Below are positions 46,632 to 64,000 of a stretch of DNA of 64,000 nt, piece after piece. The stretch is from Flaccisagitta enflata (Eukaryota > Chaetognatha > Sagittoidea > Aphragmophora). A program made the translations under genes and the position numbers. The first letter of the stretch is position 1, and each line of letters begins with the position of its first letter. A model generated the notes under the pieces. The model saw only the letters and a list, made by a program, of their open reading frames with translations. It was not told where the DNA came from and ran no database searches. The stretch lies in NCBI GenBank assembly GCA_965153355.1, contig OZ231128.1, forward strand, positions 19,964,001 through 20,028,000. The letters are read 5' to 3'.

Positions 46632-47236
46632 CAGTACCTTCCAAACAAACCCGGCTAAAACTGGAGGATTAATTTTTGGTACTTTGATTTTATCTCCTTA
46701 ACTTTATTTCTGGTGTTTAACCTTATTAAAGGGTATTTTATTTCTTGAACATATTTAGCTATCAAAAAAAAAAAATCTTGAAATCAAAGTCTATAAAGAC
46801 ATCAGTTCAAAGTGTTCTTACTTAGACCTAGATTCAGCGGAAAATTTTCCCTATCATTATCATAGAAAAAAATATCAGCTCAATCAGACAGGTTTTTAAG
46901 TCATTTTAGTTTTTTTAGGACAATTGTCCTAAAAAACTTTGGACAATTATGCTAAAGAACATTAAATGGCCTTGAAACCTGTAATAATTATCAAATTGAG
47001 CCAATCTTTTTTTTTAAAGATATATAAAATTTTTTGCTGAATCTACAGATCTGGGATGGAACACTTAAAATTTATGTCTTCATGGATTTTTATTCCATCA
47101 GTTAATTTTTTGCACAGCGAAATATGTTCAAGGAATTAAATATCCTTTAATTAGCTTAAACACCAATTAGCGAACAAAAATCAAAGTACCAAAAATTAAT
47201 CCTCCAGTTTTAGCGGAGTTTGCTGGGAAGGTACTG
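46632..47236. mobile_element. TA-flanked 605-bp MITE
   Basis: Ends CAGTACCTTCCAAACAAACC / GGAAGGTACTG with inner arms AAACTGGAGGATTAATTTTT / AAAAATTAATCCTCCAGTTT; TA on both sides. A second, unpaired copy of the left end lies at about 46515-46570, so the same family has hit this site twice or left a fragment. Confidence 0.85.
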
Positions 47237-47467
47237 TAGTAAAATACATCAATTTTGAATTTTAAAAAAATTTTACCAAGCCATACATCGTCATCTAGCC
47301 TACCTATTATTACATATGAATCCATACTTGGATTTTCTTAGGCATTAGTAAATAGATTTTTTACAGCCTGCCGTCCTTCCTGCCTTTCCCGTCTTCTTCT
47401 CTCAACCCTCATAACTACCTCTCTCTCTCCCTCCCCCCAAAACCCCATTGCATTCATTATCTCTCAG

Positions 47468-47569
47468 GAATTTTTGAAGGGTGAACCCATAGTGAGTCTT
47501 CTTACCCAAGACTTGGTTTCTGTCACTTTTGAGCAGCTGAAAAAAGATGCCGTCAATCTGCGCGCGCAG
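47468..47569 (+). CDS. Candidate internal exon, unknown protein
   Basis: A 34-codon open stretch between a strong acceptor (long pyrimidine run ending CATTATCTCTCAG) and a good donor (GCGCAG/GTGAGC). The peptide (EFLKGEPIVSLLTQDLVSVT then FEQLKKDAVNLRAQ) looks like ordinary helical protein and not repeat translation. I do not recognise the family. No phase-matched neighbour exon was found with confidence. A pogo-like element begins 31 bp after the exon. Confidence 0.45.
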
Positions 47570-47600
47570 GTGAGCAAAATTATGCCAAACCTTGGTTGTA

Positions 47601-48504
47601 CAGTTGAACCCCGCTTTAACGGATCCCCTACGAATGGAATTCCGCCTACAATAGATACTAATTGATAGTCTCTTTAACATGTTTCTTTTTATTTCCTATG
47701 AGTTGTGCAACATTTTGTAATAAATTAAACTAACCATAAATTTTATAGTGTAATAATAAAGAAAAAGACTAACCAAAATCTAAAGTCACCTATTTCTGTA
47801 AAACATAAGCTTCCATTACATATGCACACAAAACCAAATTTGAGCACTTGACCCATTAAATGTGGTTGTTGAAACTAGTATCCAAAAACCCTTGGAAATG
47901 TGTTTTTTGAACAGTCATAAGCCTTTTGTCTTAAGAAACAATATTTGAATTAGAAAATGATATTAAAAATTTTTTGAGGGGGCTATGATTATGTAACCTT
48001 AGACTAGTGCTGACTTCTGGCATTGGATGGGTTTTCCAACTCAGCTATTTATAAAGATATAAACCTAATTGAAAAATTGGAACTAGAGGTAGTCCAAGTC
48101 CCCAGTTTTGGTCCTTTCCTTCAATTTAGGGGGGCTGGGACATGGAGAATTTTTACTAAAGGGGGTAAGATTACAATTTTCTAAAAGATTAAAGGGAAAA
48201 GGCCTTCATCTTCTAAGAAGATATATCATGGGATGATAGGTCTCCATGATGGGTAAAAAACTCATCCATAATCAGAATATAGAATTTAAGAATATATTAA
48301 AAAATAATAAAACCTTTATCAAGAATAATGAAACATTTAGCTTCCAGTCATCAGTTGGTGACCTGTACCCTATTAGAGTTTCGTCCCTTTAACACCAATA
48401 CTCAGGTACAGGCGGGACACACCAGATGTTAGTCTAAACAGAATTCGGTGTCTAACAGATCAATTTTGTAAGTCCCTGGAAATCCGTAGAGTGGGATACA
48501 ATTG
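47601..48504. mobile_element. Pogo/Tigger-like element with TA duplication
   Basis: Left end CAGTTGAACCCCGCTTTAAC GGA, right end the imperfect inverse (TCCGTAGAGTGGGATACAAT TG), each bordered by TA. The end sequence CAGT-x-GAACC-x-CG-x-TTTAACGGA is the Tigger signature. 904 bp, no transposase ORF. Confidence 0.7.
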
Positions 48505-49670
48505 TACCGCCAATTCTAGTCTTAAACATACATTTGCAGTTTTTTTTAAATATGCTTGTAGTTGTATAATTGGGAAAAAAGTCGAAGTCAGTCTTCGACT
48601 TTTTGACATATTCGAGAGAAACAGGGTTTTTATTTTCTTATGAGAAAGTTGGGCATCTCCACCGAGCGAATGGGCTCTCCAATGAAATTGATAGGGTAAG
48701 TAAATTTAATAATTCTCTTTCATTTGGCGCCAAGCAGAATGCTCTATGACAAATATTTTTTGCGCTATGATTTTTTAAAGATTTATTTATAAAAATTGCG
48801 AATTGAATTTTTTTCGATTTTTTATGATTTTGAGTAGGATCAAAAAAAGAGTGTATTTATGTTTGTTTGAGCATGCAAATACAAGAAACATGTTTATGAG
48901 CATAGCTGCTCATCTGTGAGGGTGTTTTGAAGGATTCTAGCTCATTTAGCTCAGTTTTTTTTATATATTAAATGTGATAAGAAGCTGATTTCTACTACTT
49001 CACTTGTTTAAGATCATTTCTGAAGATTTCTAAATGAAACGCGTTAAATGATTCATCATCTTTTTCTGTTTTCGTTCATCATTTTGCTTGTGCATCATCA
49101 TTTCATAAAACTCCGCAACATTGAAACGTCTTCTTTTTTCACAATGTGATAAATGAATAGATATTTTGATACATGTTTAAGAAAGCAGATACAAAAAAAC
49201 ATATCAGTGAGCATAACTGCTCATCTGTGAGGGTGTTTTTAAGCATTTCAGCTCACTTAGCTCATTTAGCTCAGTTTTTTTTATATTTTTAATGGGATAA
49301 ATAAATGTTTTGATGGGAGGATGTAAATACAAAAAAAGCATGTCAGTGAGCATAGCTGATTGTCTGGTCGAGTGATTTTGAGCATTTTAGCTCATCTAGC
49401 TCATTTGGCTCAGTCCTATTTTTCTCTGATTTTCAGTGCAATCAAAACATACAATTGCTCTTGATTTGATCTAAAAGAACAAAAAATTTGCAGTGACTAA
49501 AGACAAAAGCTTGGTAAAAAGTGACCAAAGCTTACGACTTTTTTCCTCACGGCGACAGCCGCCATTACTGGTAAATAAGTATAGTTAAAATTTCAAGTTT
49601 CCACCTTAACGAAAAAAAAAAAGATTAATGAGCAAATTGTCTGTAAAATTGACATCGTTGATATGTCTGA
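48505..49670. repeat. Diverged repeats of a GAGCATAGCTGCTCATCTGT phrase
   Basis: Three irregular copies of GTGAGCATAGCTGCTCATCT ... GTGTTTT ... AGCTCATTTAGCTCAGTTTT at about 48898-48965, 49207-49285 and 49347-49415. No gene. Confidence 0.6.
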
Positions 49671-49815
49671 TGATTGGCAATTCTTCTAAGTTTTTATTAT
49701 CGACGGACCAACGGACGGACGCAGGTTTTGATAGTGGTCAATGTTGATGAAATTTTCTCAAATGTCTTCCCGTCATTCCCCCCCCCCCCTCATCATTCTC
49801 GCCTCCGTCTTTGTT

Positions 49816-49953
<138 letters not shown>

Positions 49954-50163
49954 CAAACAATTCCAACAAAACACACGCACACAAACAAACAAAACATGTT
50001 AAAACAATCGTACCGTGGACGAACCTAAATTGGTGCGCAAATCTCAACTTCGCTGATAAAAAACAAATATCGTGAATTAAAAATCAAATTCATATCTTGA
50101 ACAATTACCCCACGATATGGTAATGCCTAATTCTTTATGATAACGCGTCGAATATTAACGAAA

Positions 50164-50232
50164 TGAATCTACTTCTTATTCGTCACGGCCTCTCGGAACG
50201 GAATCTACATGAACCTGGTCGCCAATCCTTAA
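50164..50232 (+). CDS. Possible first exon with a histidine-phosphatase RHG motif
   Basis: An ATG opens a short frame starting MNLLLIRHGLSERN, which fits the N-terminal strand and RHG catalytic motif of the histidine (acid) phosphatase / phosphoglycerate mutase superfamily. The open frame reaches a poly-A stretch about 60 bp on, and no good donor is visible (only a weak CTG/GTCGCC). No second exon was recognised. It could be a genuine gene start, a gene fragment or coincidence. Confidence 0.25.
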
Positions 50233-50480
50233 AAAAAAACCAAAAAAAAAAAAATAACCATAATCATGATTGAAAATTCTCCGCCCCCCCCCACCCCCGA
50301 AAAAAAAAAACACAATTTACAAACCATAATTTATGGTATAAAAATAAAATCGAAACGCGACACAGTTGGACGAAAATGAATTCGTTCGTAATGAACTCCA
50401 AGAAACATTGAATCAGTGAGTAATCATTATCATTTATTGCGTCTCCGTCATAATCGAAATGATTCGGGATGATCAGCCAC

Positions 50481-50487
<7 letters not shown>

Positions 50488-50566
<79 letters not shown>

Positions 50567-50634
50567 TCTCTCTCTCTCTCTCTTTGTTTGCGATTGTTTT
50601 CACTTTCAATCTCAGGCATTTTCACCACTTGTTG

Positions 50635-50724
<90 letters not shown>
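50488..50724. repeat. Two (CT)n microsatellites
   Basis: CT tracts at about 50488-50583 (one A interruption) and 50638-50724, separated by about 55 bp. Confidence 0.95.
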
Positions 50725-50727
<3 letters not shown>

Positions 50728-50861
50728 TTCTGTCTACCTTTCATCCTCTTATTACTTGGTGCTTCAAAAAAACATTTAAAGGCGTCCTTGCAATAATTCG
50801 TTTTTGCTACTGAACATGAAAATCATTGCCGCAGCCTAGCATGAAAATAAGAAAAACTCTA

Positions 50862-51431
50862 CTATCTTGGCCATAAAGATCCGGACAACTTTAAAGTGTC
50901 ATAACTTGCTTAATTCTAATCGCAGTGAGATGATTTTTTTTTTCAAAATTCGCATTTTCAAACGATCTATCAAATGAGATCAAGCTGGTTCCTGTATTTT
51001 TATCCTTTTAGAAATAAGAGCCGAACGAAAAAAAATTGTTACTTTTTGCAAATGTGGCGGGCAAATTTTTATTTGCTTATAGAAGATAGTGCACTGAAAA
51101 ATCGATGAGTTATGCTTGTCTAGGGATCAGCCCGGATCAAACTGGATCTCAATCCAATTCAGAACTCAAAGATTCAAACGGGAAACCTGCAGAAACTTTG
51201 GAAAACAGCATTCAAAGCAGTGCAGAAATGAATTACATTAAATGTTTGAAGCAACATCGATCCAGAGTACCCCCTGTCTCTCTACAAGTCCATGCTAAGG
51301 GGTGTGCAGGTGGTGGTGGATGCCCAACATGGTCATACTTAATATTAGATGCATTTTGATATATTTGCTGTTTTCACCTGGTCAAATATTAACTTACACA
51401 CCTACTGTCCCGATCTTTATGGCCAAGATAG
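50862..51431. mobile_element. TA-flanked 570-bp MITE
   Basis: Ends CTATCTTGGCCATAAAGATC / GATCTTTATGGCCAAGATAG are near-perfect complements, with TA on both sides. A 84-codon frame inside (51105-51359) shows no recognisable domain. Confidence 0.85.
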
Positions 51432-51739
51432 TATTTGTTAGAAATGGGTAAAAGTACCATTTCAACTATTTTTTTTCCGCTGCTGTTAAACGTACCACTA
51501 CCAGCCGGGCAAGCTTGAAACTTTTTGACAGGGACACCTTGATCTGGGGGCTGAGAAAAACCCGAGATGAATCTAGCATGTTTCAATAGCTTAATTTACA
51601 TGAGCATACTTCTGTTTCTGAGATGAAATTTTACTGAAGCCCTTCCCATCTTTCTTCATGTAAAATTTTTTGTAAAATAATTTCAACTATAATTTTCATC
51701 TATTTTAATCTCAGCCAGCCGGATCAAGGTGAGGGAGCG

Positions 51740-52205
51740 ACAACATACCTCTTTATGACGCACACTGTGTCGGTCGGTTGGTCGGTCACGCTCGGGTTTA
51801 TAACGTCATGCTTATATTTGGCCATATATCCGGCCTTGTTTAGTGACTTGAGAAAAAAAAATCACCTTCACATGTTTTTGCTGAAACATCTGAATAAACT
51901 ATCTGCCATCTGGTTGCTCGCTTACTCGCTGCCCTTAGGCTGAATTTCACAGTCAGTGAGTGCGAGGCAAAAGATTAGGTCATAAGAGGGCCTGGGTAGT
52001 TCAAAAGGGAAAATTTTCTAAAAGGTACTTTTCGAATGCTCATTCTGTTCGTTTTCAGTAGCGGACATGCAACTCTACTGCACCTCGGTCCGTCGGTCGT
52101 CCGTCCGTCCGTCCGTCACAAAGATTTTTGAATTGCGATCGGTTTTTGCGTTACGGTCCCTGCCCAAACGGCCGCGACTGACTCGCTGTGTATCCGAGCT
52201 ATTTG
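51740..52205 (+). mobile_element. Two degenerate family B fragments
   Basis: 51755-51843 (GGTCGGTTGGTCGGTCAC ... CATATATCCGGCCTTGTTT) and 52070-52200 (CGGTCCGTCGGTCGTCCGTC ... GCTGTGTATCCGAGC). Both lack the intact palindrome. Confidence 0.6.
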
Positions 52206-52315
52206 CATGTTATTGATAGTTTCTTTTTGATAATTTTTCCTTATGATGGGCAATGATTACATGGCTTATGGCAAAGCTCAGGTCTGTCCCATCTCAAGTC
52301 GTTTGTCCCTCTACG

Positions 52316-52319
52316 TCTC

Positions 52320-52393
<74 letters not shown>
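52316..52393. repeat. (CT)n microsatellite
   Basis: CT tract followed by a GC-richer segment (52394-52920) that contains no proven exon. Minus-strand frames there start near 52571 but run into the GA repeat. Confidence 0.92.
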
Positions 52394-52397
<4 letters not shown>

Positions 52398-52929
52398 CCC
52401 CAATTCTCATCACCATTTCTTCTCTTGCCATTTTGTCTTTTTTTTCCCATTTTTTCGTTCCTGCTCTGACCCACGCTGCCGCTGATGCGCCCTCCCATGG
52501 ATTAATTTTGATCTCCGTCCTCAATTTGGCTCCGATTGGATTTCGATGTTCCGCTGGCTTGAATGACGTCATTAATGAAGCGTCCCCCACACCATGTCTC
52601 ACCATGTTAAATATCTTTCTACCTTATCTTTCCCCTCATCCTCGGAATACACTGCCCCCCCCCCCCGCTTCTCAAAACTCCCATCATATCCCACATACAC
52701 GCCACTTTCATCACTCCCTCCCTACTCACTTATTTCATTCGTTCTCGCACACCCCCTTACCCGTTTGCGCCTGCGCCACTTCCCTCCTCTCCCCCCCCCC
52801 CCCATGTCTTATCAACTGCCATCGCCGAATTCGCGTCGATTTGCTGCACAACAACGCCAAACGATCACGTTGTACTTGTACAAGCACTTAAATGTGTGTC
52901 TGTCTTTCATGCTTCCTTTTTGACTTTCC

Positions 52930-53277
<348 letters not shown>

Positions 53278-53813
53278 GTCAATGGCGGCGTCGGCCCCGA
53301 ACACAAAATTGTGACGTCAATGATTTAATCTCTTCTTGAACGTCGACTTCCACTTCACAAAAAAATATAAAAAAAAAAAACTCTCGTCGGCGCTTTCGCC
53401 TTTGCGACGTCGACGACGACGTTGCATTTGACACGACCTTCTGCTCTCCATCATCGACTCGCTTTTTTTTCATGTACGACGGTTTTTTGTTTCCAAATGT
53501 GCTTCTGGATTTACGTGTAATTACTCCACACACACACGACAACAAAATCTTGTGCGATCAAATTATTGAGAAAATAAATCGATTCCGTTAACATCCGTCT
53601 CAAAATGGAAAATCGCTGATGATTTCAATTAATGGACAAAAAAAACGGCTCATTTTGATACAATCGAAACTGATGTGAACAATCGTTACGTTTTGATGAC
53701 AAAAAAAAACAAAAAAAAAACAACGTTGAAAAAAAAAAATTCAAACCTCACGTAAATTTCTACATTTTCACAACCGTCCGTGGATTAATTATCGCATACG
53801 TCCTTAAACCCGA

Positions 53814-53976
53814 TCCTGAACAGACTGGAAGAGGGCAGCACGGAGTTCTTCTCCACCCAAGAAGATATTTGTAAAAGGCAACACGTCATTCGATTAGCAA
53901 ATATGGAGCTCACCACCGTTCAATCACAAGTAAGCGAAGACAGGAGTTGGATTAAGCATATTTTCTAACAACCTCC
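53814..53976 (+). CDS. Candidate exon (possibly terminal) upstream of CFAP44
   Basis: An open frame (HTSLNPILNRLEEGSTEF and onward, ending ...SEDRSWIKHIF and TAA at about 53966) shows normal amino-acid composition with mixed charge. An acceptor-like CCTGAACAG lies at about 53829, and a donor-like CAA/GTAAGC lies at about 53930. So it could be the last exon of an upstream + gene or an internal exon. Family not recognised. It ends about 320 bp before the CFAP44 start. Confidence 0.35.
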
Positions 53977-54287
53977 CCCCCCCTATACATGTACAGTGCA
54001 GCAAACATTAAGCCGTAATGATCCGTGAACGTAATGGTGATCTCAACCATAAAGAGTGCGGTGTAAATCGCACAGCCTGTGTTCCTTTACAAACTATCAT
54101 TGTCAATCAAAATTACTAGGTAAAATGAGTTAGTGAGTCATTGTACTCCACGTGAGAAAGCGACCTCAGCATGGAATTGGAAGCTTCTTCCTTCCGAAGG
54201 TTCTTTCCGTCTTTACCAGTTAAGGTTACCATTTTCATAAGGTTAATTAACGTACTGAAAGCCAAAAACATATGAAAAGATTTTTCC

Positions 54288-61560
<7,273 letters not shown>

Positions 61561-62089
61561 GTAAGCAGGGACGAAGAAGCAGATTTTTTCACTTAACGAC
61601 TGGGGCGATTAGGATGCACGGCGGGATGTACTGAGAGATGGATGGGTAGACAGACAGACAAAACCTATCGTAGAGCCGCTAGTCCGTGACTTAGCTGGTT
61701 AATCACTTGATTTAGGGTACTCAATCGAAAACGGCTAAAATGGTCAAAAATCCGTTTACGCATATGGATTGACTCGTAATTACATGTATTTTAGTAATTA
61801 GAACCATAAATGACACTTTGGATAATTTTCGTGGCCCCTATGTGAATGAATGTGAGCGGAATCCGCCAATCGTTTTCTGGCACTTTTTTTTCCTCGAAAA
61901 AGTTGGGCCATACGGAGTTTCAAAATGCGTTAACAGGTCCGCTCGCTCCGAGAAACCTTGCTAGTTGATCATTTTGATACTGGCTGACACGCTGGCCCAA
62001 GTCATATTGTCAGTGAGTAGAAATATAAGTGTAATGGTCTCATTTTCTAACCAATTTAAAAGGTCTTTAATAGCTCAAAAACTTACTTC

Positions 62090-62094
<5 letters not shown>

Positions 62095-62181
<87 letters not shown>

Positions 62182-62218
62182 GACAGACAGAGACTGACAG
62201 ACAGAGACAGACAGACAC
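62095..62218. repeat. (GA)n then (CAGA)n microsatellite
   Basis: GA to about 62172, then GACAGACAGA-type repeats to about 62217. Confidence 0.95.
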
Positions 62219-62302
62219 TGAAGCTTGATTGAACCCTTTGTGACGCATTCAAGGCATTCAACGGCAAGTAATATGTTTGGGTGGGCAGGGGCGGTAACTG
62301 AC

Positions 62303-62460
62303 TAACAAGGCTGGATACACGGCTATTCCAGTCGTGTGCGGGTGGGCAGGGGCTGTAATTCGGCAGGAGCAGTGAAGCCAGAAACCCAAAAAAGGAAAGC
62401 GTGACGGACCGACGGACAGACGGACCGACAAAGCAGGGTGATGAGTCGCGTAGCAACTAA
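62303..62460 (-). mobile_element. Family B element, short copy
   Basis: ACAAGGCTGGATACACGGCT ... GTCGTGTGCGGGTGGGCAGG ... GACGGACCGACGGACAGACG ... GATGAGTCGCGTAGCAACTA. The palindrome is reduced. A further piece (GTCATAAGCGCACGTGTACG) lies at about 63618-63645. Confidence 0.7.
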
Positions 62461-64000
62461 AAAGTGAGGATTGTGATTAAAGAGCACAAGTCTAAAAAGA
62501 AAATAAGACTTCACTGTACGTGAAAGAGTGAATTCACTTCAGTTTTTATTTTGCCTCACGAAATGTACAAAATTGGAAAAAAATTCACTATTGCAAAAAG
62601 AGAATCAAGACTTTTTAAATCACCTAATTCACATGTTGACCAAGAAAGTCAACCCAACGAAATAATGAATTTAAGCTTGGTAATCATCTCATCAAGCGGG
62701 AATGCAACATTATTTTGTAAAAAATAACCACAGCCGGCAGGAAATTTCTGATCCAAGACTTTTTTGCGGTGATGTATTTGCGTCTTAATGGCGGTCCATG
62801 AGAGAAAGCAACTCGCGGGCGACATCTGTTGCGCCGCGTTTGATCCACCAAACTACTACAGAAGGAACCATTATAATAAGAGGTGTGGCGGGACCAAAAT
62901 TGTAGCAAACCCCCCGTACAGCCTACATCACTGCTTTTATTTCTTTACTCTGGGTAGTGGTTTATACATTAGGTGAATACAATTTTTTTCATCCAGACAA
63001 TTTTTGAAATTCCTTTTCAAATCTCAAATTTTTCTCATTTTTCGGGAGTTTTAAAAATGCCCAAATTTTAGCATAAAATTGTCAGTTACAGAAATTGTTT
63101 GCATCAGATCTACTCATTGCCTTGGTTCCATTCTGCTATTTATATTCTTTAAACTCACCTGACATAGGCTCACACTTATGCTTCTAGCTTCCTTCAGCGT
63201 CGCCGAAAATTTTTTTTGAAAACAGATTTGAATTGGGAATTACCTGTTCTACACGGTGAGAATGCGTGTTTTAGCGTGTCGGCCCTTATGAAGGCTCTAG
63301 AGATGGTATTTCAAGAGCATATCTGATCTTCGTCAAATGAATCGATTTTCATTGCAAAAAAATCGTCGTGGATGGTCAACATTACCGTTTTAGACAGTAT
63401 TCAACAATAATCAAATCATATATAATGAGTATCGTGCCATAAAACCACCTTAAAGGCAATCAAAAAATTTCCGCCATCTTTTTTCCCACCGCTTTTCTCT
63501 CGAGATTGGCACGGTTTAGGAGCCTACTTGATTCTTATGTCTTTTAATTTGTTTACTTTCGCATCGTGTGATAATTTCGGTTGGTTGGTTGGTCAGTCGC
63601 ATTGTCAGTTGGTAGGTCATAAGCGCACGTGTACGCGACTGTTAGGCTGACCTGGTACAAAATGTCACTATAAAATACTTTATTCGACTCACAAAGTAAT
63701 TTACATCTGGGACAATAACAGCTGTAAATACGAGAATCTGACTCGCTCTTCATGCGATGTTATCAATGAGATACGTGGAGTGAAATTTGAGTTTCAAAAT
63801 ATTTTGCGGTCTTTTTTATTAGATTTCCAGATTTTTGAACGCTTTAAGACTTGTTGCAGGAGTCTAGTTGGGGGGTCGCAGGTGGGCAACTTAAAGATAT
63901 CGATTTTCGTTACAGGCGTACTCCGCGATAGATAAATCTTATTTGTCAAAGGTGGAAATTTTATTATTGCTAAATCATAAAAGCAAAAGAAATGACATAA

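Larger units (their letters stand above)
61561..64000. other. Downstream part of CFAP44 locus, no further exon recognised
   Basis: Donor GTAAGC at 61561 starts an intron that seems to continue to the window end. It holds a dispersed-repeat fragment (61640-61690, AGTCCGTGAC), a GA microsatellite, and a family-B copy. A short frame at 62788 (AVHERKQLAGDICCAAFD) looks protein-like but has no phase-matched splice sites I could confirm. Confidence 0.45.

Noticed and set aside
52243-52920. Possible exon with frames on both strands in a GC-richer patch
   Set aside because: Frames run into the CT/GA repeat and no phase-matched donor or acceptor was found. Left unannotated.

Overview
This is a eukaryotic, AT-rich, very repeat-dense window. 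It opens with about 60 bp of degenerate CCCTAA repeats (telomeric, 5' end inward), so position 1 is probably at or next to a chromosome end. Spliceosomal GT-AG introns are evident, and an axonemal protein gene (CFAP44) is present, so the organism builds cilia or flagella. Nothing in the window fixes the lineage. A protist, a unicellular holozoan or an invertebrate would all fit.

Only two host genes are convincing, both on the + strand. At 16.3-19.1 kb, three phase-matched exons encode a predicted 774-residue protein: an NlpC/P60 (LRAT-like) papain-fold domain, three membrane segments, then Kelch repeats. From 54.3 kb onward lie ten exons (580 residues) of a CFAP44/WDR52-like WD40 protein. They have an acidic N-terminus and the gene runs off the window. 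Two further exon-like pieces (47.47 and 53.8 kb) and a short histidine-phosphatase-like start (50.16 kb) are weaker.

The rest is mobile and satellite DNA. At 2.6-8.6 kb, on the - strand, is a 6-kb retroelement with a DIRS/Ngaro-type reverse transcriptase-RNase H, a Gag with a CCHC knuckle split by two introns, and 42-bp direct repeats at both ends. No tyrosine recombinase is visible. The gag exons are open, while pol carries a stop and a frameshift.

DNA-transposon-like elements can be delimited by terminal inverted repeats and target-site duplications. TA-flanked MITEs lie at 23.6, 25.8, 46.6, 50.9 and 59.1 kb. Pogo/Tigger-like elements lie at 28.0 and 47.6 kb. A hAT-like element with an 8-bp duplication lies at 42.0 kb, and a 2.5-kb element at 29.3-31.8 kb. 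A 6-kb block (23.0-29.1 kb) is a tandem array of about 2.2-kb units that carries nested elements together with their empty sites.

Two undescribed-looking dispersed families recur throughout, including inside CFAP44 introns. Family A is a foldback-like element with conserved arms and a tandem-repeat core. Family B ends in the perfect 18-bp palindrome AGTCGCGTGCACGCGACT. There is also a 3.5-kb satellite of 69-bp units (34.1-37.6 kb) and many long CT/GA, CA/GT and tetranucleotide tracts. Some of the CT tracts serve as, or sit just before, the polypyrimidine tract of a splice acceptor.
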